Shown here piece by piece: positions 23,148 through 25,870 of a stretch of 25,870 nt of DNA. The notes beneath the pieces are model-generated. The model was not told where the DNA came from. It worked only from the letters and a program-made list of their open reading frames with translations, and searched no databases. The stretch spans positions 1-25,870 of the forward strand of contig JAWXCH010000172.1 of the NCBI GenBank assembly GCA_034440595.1. Direction: 5' to 3'. Source of the stretch: JAWXCH01 sp034440595. GTDB taxonomy: Bacteria > Planctomycetota > Planctomycetia > Pirellulales > JALHPA01. How positions within the stretch are numbered: the stretch's first letter is position 1; the number at the start of each line of letters is the position of its first letter. The translations under genes were made by a program, and so were the position numbers.

Positions 23148-25226
23148 ATGAAGAACTCAATTTATTATGCAGTTGCCGTGCTATTGGTCGGCAGCACGCT
23201 TGGATATAGCGCCGAAATTGGCGAGCCGAGTTCTTATCAAGGCGAGAATGTTAATGCGGAGATCAGAGGCTGGATTGAGCCGGGAACCACTACACCTGGC
23301 AGCAAGGTGAAGCTGGTCCTAGAAGCCATTCCAGAATCGGGTCGGTATATATATGCACTTGGCGACACGGTTGCCGACACCTCAAAACCACCGACGCTCA
23401 TTGTCGTGACAGAAGCCAGTGGCCTGGAAGTCGGTCCCACTGTGGCAAATCTTGCTCCGACAACGATCCCTGCCACCGAATATTCGCAAGCAAGGGAGGC
23501 CTATAAGAAACCTGTTCAGTGGACGACAGAGTTCACCATCCCTGCTGATGCCAAGAACGGCAACTACAAAGTCGTCGGCGTTATGGGTTATCAAACCTGT
23601 AACTCAGATAGTTGCGACGTACCGCATTCCGCCACGTTTGAAGCCGTAATCCATGTCGCTCCGCATGCGTCCGAAGCGATTGGAGCCGTCGCTTTTGGCG
23701 AAGGGAACGGCTATTCGTCAGTAAGAGCACTGGCAGACACGCGCACCCAAGCTAATCCCGGCAAGTCGTTTACCGTAAACGGCCCCGTCGATGCAAATGC
23801 CGCTGGCCTCGATCTTAATCGGCTGCAACTCGCCTCCGATGGCACTCAAGATGCTGGCATTATTTACTACCTATTTATTGGTTTGCTTGGCGGGCTGATT
23901 CTGAACTTAATGCCGTGCGTACTGCCTGTCGTTGGATTAAAGATCCTCTCGTTTGTCGAACAGAGCCATCACAACCGCGGACAGGTGATTAAACTCAATC
24001 TGGCCTACACTGCCGGGTTGGTCAGCGTATTTATGGCGCTGGCCTTGTTTGCGGTTGTATCAAAAAACTTGCTCGGACAATCGTTTATTTGGGGACAGCA
24101 GTTCAGCGACAACCGATTCACGATAGCGCTAGCCGCCATTGTGTTTGTGATGGGCCTCAGCATGCTCGGCGTCTGGGAAATTCCGATCCCCGGATTTATT
24201 GGCAGCAGCAAGGCGCACGGTTTAACGACCAAAGAGGGGCTATCAGGTGCGTTTTTTAAAGGGGTCATCACCACACTGCTGGCCACACCCTGCACCGGCC
24301 CGTTTATGGCACCGGCTATCAGTTGGGCGCTGGTGCAACCGTCATGGATCGTTTTTGCGGTGTTTGGTGCAGTTGGTCTTGGCATGGCGAGTCCCTATTT
24401 GATCATCGGAGCGTACCCGCAATTGGTGCGGTTTCTGCCCAAACCTGGCGCTTGGATGGATACTTTCAAGCACCTGATGGGATTTGTGTTGCTCGGGACA
24501 GTTGTATTCTTACTGTCGTTTATTGATTGGGTATTGGTGGTTCCAACGGTGGCGTTTTTGATTGCACTTTGGGGAGCTTGTTGGTGGATTGGTCGCACGC
24601 CGCTGACGGCACCGCTAAGCGCGAGGTTAAACGCCTGGGGCTGGGCCATCGCTTTTGCCGGCGTGATGGGGCTGCTTTCGTTTGATTGGCTTGAGTCCGA
24701 GATGGCAGCGAGATTTGAGCGGCATCTGACACGCGAAATTGCAACTCGTCTGCAATCTACACCGGAGACGAAGGCAGTGAGTAGCGATCATCTTCTGCCG
24801 TGGAAGCCGTTTTCTAATGCCACATTAACGGAACTAACGAGCGAAGGTCGCACCGTGATGGTCGATTTCACTGCCGACTGGTGCGCGAATTGCAAGTTTC
24901 TGGAAAGATACGTGCTGAATACGCCTGACGTGAAGCAAATCGTTGACGCCAATTCAGTCGTGCCACTGATTGCCGATCACACGAAGACACCCCCTGAGAT
25001 CACTGCGATGCTAGAGGCACTTAAAAGTCGTGGCCTGCCAGTGTTGGCGATCTTCCCGGCTGGGCGACCGAATCAGCCAATAGTCTTTCGCGAGCTGTAC
25101 ACACAGCAGTCGTTGCTCAATGCCCTAAAAGAAGCAGGCCCGTCGAAAGTTGCTGGCCCTGTCAATGCTGCCCCAAAAAGTACTGATCAGGCGAAACGAT
25201 TGGTCATGCAACCTGCACAGAACTAG
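23148..25226 (+). CDS. dsbD: Thiol:disulfide interchange protein DsbD
   Basis: A 692-residue inner-membrane electron relay that carries reducing power from cytoplasmic thioredoxin to the periplasm. A signal peptide covers residues 1-22. The N-terminal periplasmic domain has the Cys pair C151 and C156 in YQTCNSDSC. The membrane domain, about eight helices over residues 238-515, has C257 in LMPCVLP and C382 in ATPCTGP. The C-terminal thioredoxin domain has WCANC with C579 and C582. All six relay cysteines are thus present, and length is somewhat above the Escherichia coli protein. In-frame ATG at 23148 has AGAGGGA 10 nt upstream. It converges with purM, only 2 bases separating the stops. Confidence 0.96.
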   Translation: MKNSIYYAVAVLLVGSTLGYSAEIGEPSSYQGENVNAEIRGWIEPGTTTPGSKVKLVLEAIPESGRYIYALGDTVADTSKPPTLIVVTEASGLEVGPTVANLAPTTIPATEYSQAREAYKKPVQWTTEFTIPADAKNGNYKVVGVMGYQTCNSDSCDVPHSATFEAVIHVAPHASEAIGAVAFGEGNGYSSVRALADTRTQANPGKSFTVNGPVDANAAGLDLNRLQLASDGTQDAGIIYYLFIGLLGGLILNLMPCVLPVVGLKILSFVEQSHHNRGQVIKLNLAYTAGLVSVFMALALFAVVSKNLLGQSFIWGQQFSDNRFTIALAAIVFVMGLSMLGVWEIPIPGFIGSSKAHGLTTKEGLSGAFFKGVITTLLATPCTGPFMAPAISWALVQPSWIVFAVFGAVGLGMASPYLIIGAYPQLVRFLPKPGAWMDTFKHLMGFVLLGTVVFLLSFIDWVLVVPTVAFLIALWGACWWIGRTPLTAPLSARLNAWGWAIAFAGVMGLLSFDWLESEMAARFERHLTREIATRLQSTPETKAVSSDHLLPWKPFSNATLTELTSEGRTVMVDFTADWCANCKFLERYVLNTPDVKQIVDANSVVPLIADHTKTPPEITAMLEALKSRGLPVLAIFPAGRPNQPIVFRELYTQQSLLNALKEAGPSKVAGPVNAAPKSTDQAKRLVMQPAQN

Positions 25227-25228
25227 AA

Positions 25229-25870
25229 CTATTCCCACTGCACACTGCGTTGGCCAGCGATCACACGGCCGATGACCCAGTTATCCATCCGGCAATCGGT
25301 CAGTTGCTGACGGATGCTGTCGGCGTAATAGGGACTGACTACTAGTACCAGGCCGATGCCCATGTTGAAGACTTGATCCATTTCGGCCTGCTCGACTTCA
25401 CCTAGCTTTTGCAGCCAGTTGAAAATCGGTGGCATCGTCCAACTGCCCCGCTGAATCAGAACCTTGACGTCGGCAGGGAGGATTCGTTCCAGATTTTCGC
25501 ATAGCCCGCCGCCGGTGATATGTGCTATTCCATGCACGACGTTCTTGATGCGGTACTTCGACAAAATCTGCCGTACTGCGCGAACGTAAATCCGCGTCGG
25601 TTCGAGCATCGCCTGACCGACCGTCCGGCCTAGTTCATCAACGGTGTCTTCGATCTTGTGCCCACCGATTTCGAAGGCGATCTTCCGCGCCAGGCTGAAG
25701 CCGTTGGAATGCAGGCCGCTGGAGGCCACGCCAATGACCAAATCGTCGGCGGCAATCGATTTGCCATCGATGACACGTTTCTTCTCGACCACGCCGACGC
25801 AAAAACCGGCCAGGTCGTAGTCCCCGCGATCATATAGATCGGGCATGATGGCCGTTTCGCCACCTAGTAG
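25229..25870 (-). CDS. purM: Phosphoribosylformylglycinamidine cyclo-ligase PurM (AIR synthetase), C-terminal part
   Basis: The frame is open to the right edge, so only the last 213 residues are here and the N-terminus lies beyond the window. It has the PurM core LLGGETAIMPDLYDRGDYDL followed by AGFCVGVVEK, then SSGLHSNGFSLAR, the Gly-rich HGIAHITGGGLCENLERILP, and NMGIGLVLVV. PurM makes aminoimidazole ribonucleotide from FGAM with ATP, the fifth step of purine synthesis. The second residue of the usual ETAEMPG reads ETAIMPD here, a minor change. Its stop is 2 bases from the dsbD stop, with no room for separate terminators. Confidence 0.96.
   Translation of the reverse strand, partial: LLGGETAIMPDLYDRGDYDLAGFCVGVVEKKRVIDGKSIAADDLVIGVASSGLHSNGFSLARKIAFEIGGHKIEDTVDELGRTVGQAMLEPTRIYVRAVRQILSKYRIKNVVHGIAHITGGGLCENLERILPADVKVLIQRGSWTMPPIFNWLQKLGEVEQAEMDQVFNMGIGLVLVVSPYYADSIRQQLTDCRMDNWVIGRVIAGQRSVQWE

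Overview
The window looks like a planctomycete chromosome, most likely Pirellulales. The reasons are two groEL genes flanking one groES, a dnaJ-grpE-fmdB-yacG run, a large planctomycete-type secreted zinc metalloprotease, a secreted HEAT-like protein, moderate GC content and palindromic intergenic repeats. This placement is inferred from gene content and family knowledge; no marker gene such as rRNA is present. No tRNA, rRNA, CRISPR array, transposase or prophage gene was seen.

Bases 1-2829: a terminator for a gene left of the window, a secreted HEAT-repeat-like protein, then on the minus strand a DUF2177 membrane protein downstream of a MerR-family regulator whose C-terminal half is a cobalamin-binding fold. 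Bases 3009-8844: a tightly packed plus-strand operon divergent from the regulator. It encodes a DCC-family (DUF393) thiol-disulfide protein, a flavin amine-oxidase-like protein, a DUF1365 protein, a cyclopropane-fatty-acid-synthase-like methyltransferase, a second methyltransferase resembling plant coclaurine N-methyltransferase, and a DUF1295 membrane reductase-like protein. It closes with a strong intrinsic terminator. This is the most interesting region: a probable stress- or light-responsive system that modifies membrane acyl chains. The regulator appears to have lost both cobalt-ligating histidines of the CarH/LitR photoreceptor type. An identical 11-bp sequence sits at the start point of both divergent promoters and is probably its operator.

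Bases 8845-15841: a protein-folding block with groEL1 (His/Asp-rich plus GGM tail), groES, groEL2 (no GGM tail), dnaJ, grpE, an fmdB-type zinc ribbon with a Ser/Lys-rich tail, and yacG. The groEL1 leader has no canonical CIRCE but carries two inverted repeats with 9-nt spacers. REP-like palindromes lie upstream of groEL1 and downstream of groEL2.

Bases 15842-25870: a polytopic membrane protein of unknown function behind a sigma70-like promoter; a MITE-like nested palindrome; a minus-strand pair of a PII signal protein and a degenerate response-regulator receiver; a minus-strand 912-residue metalloprotease with its own terminator; an APH-like phosphotransferase with altered catalytic-loop residues; a leader region that can fold into a long nested hairpin; a complete DsbD; and, converging on it, the 3' part of purM, which runs off the right edge.
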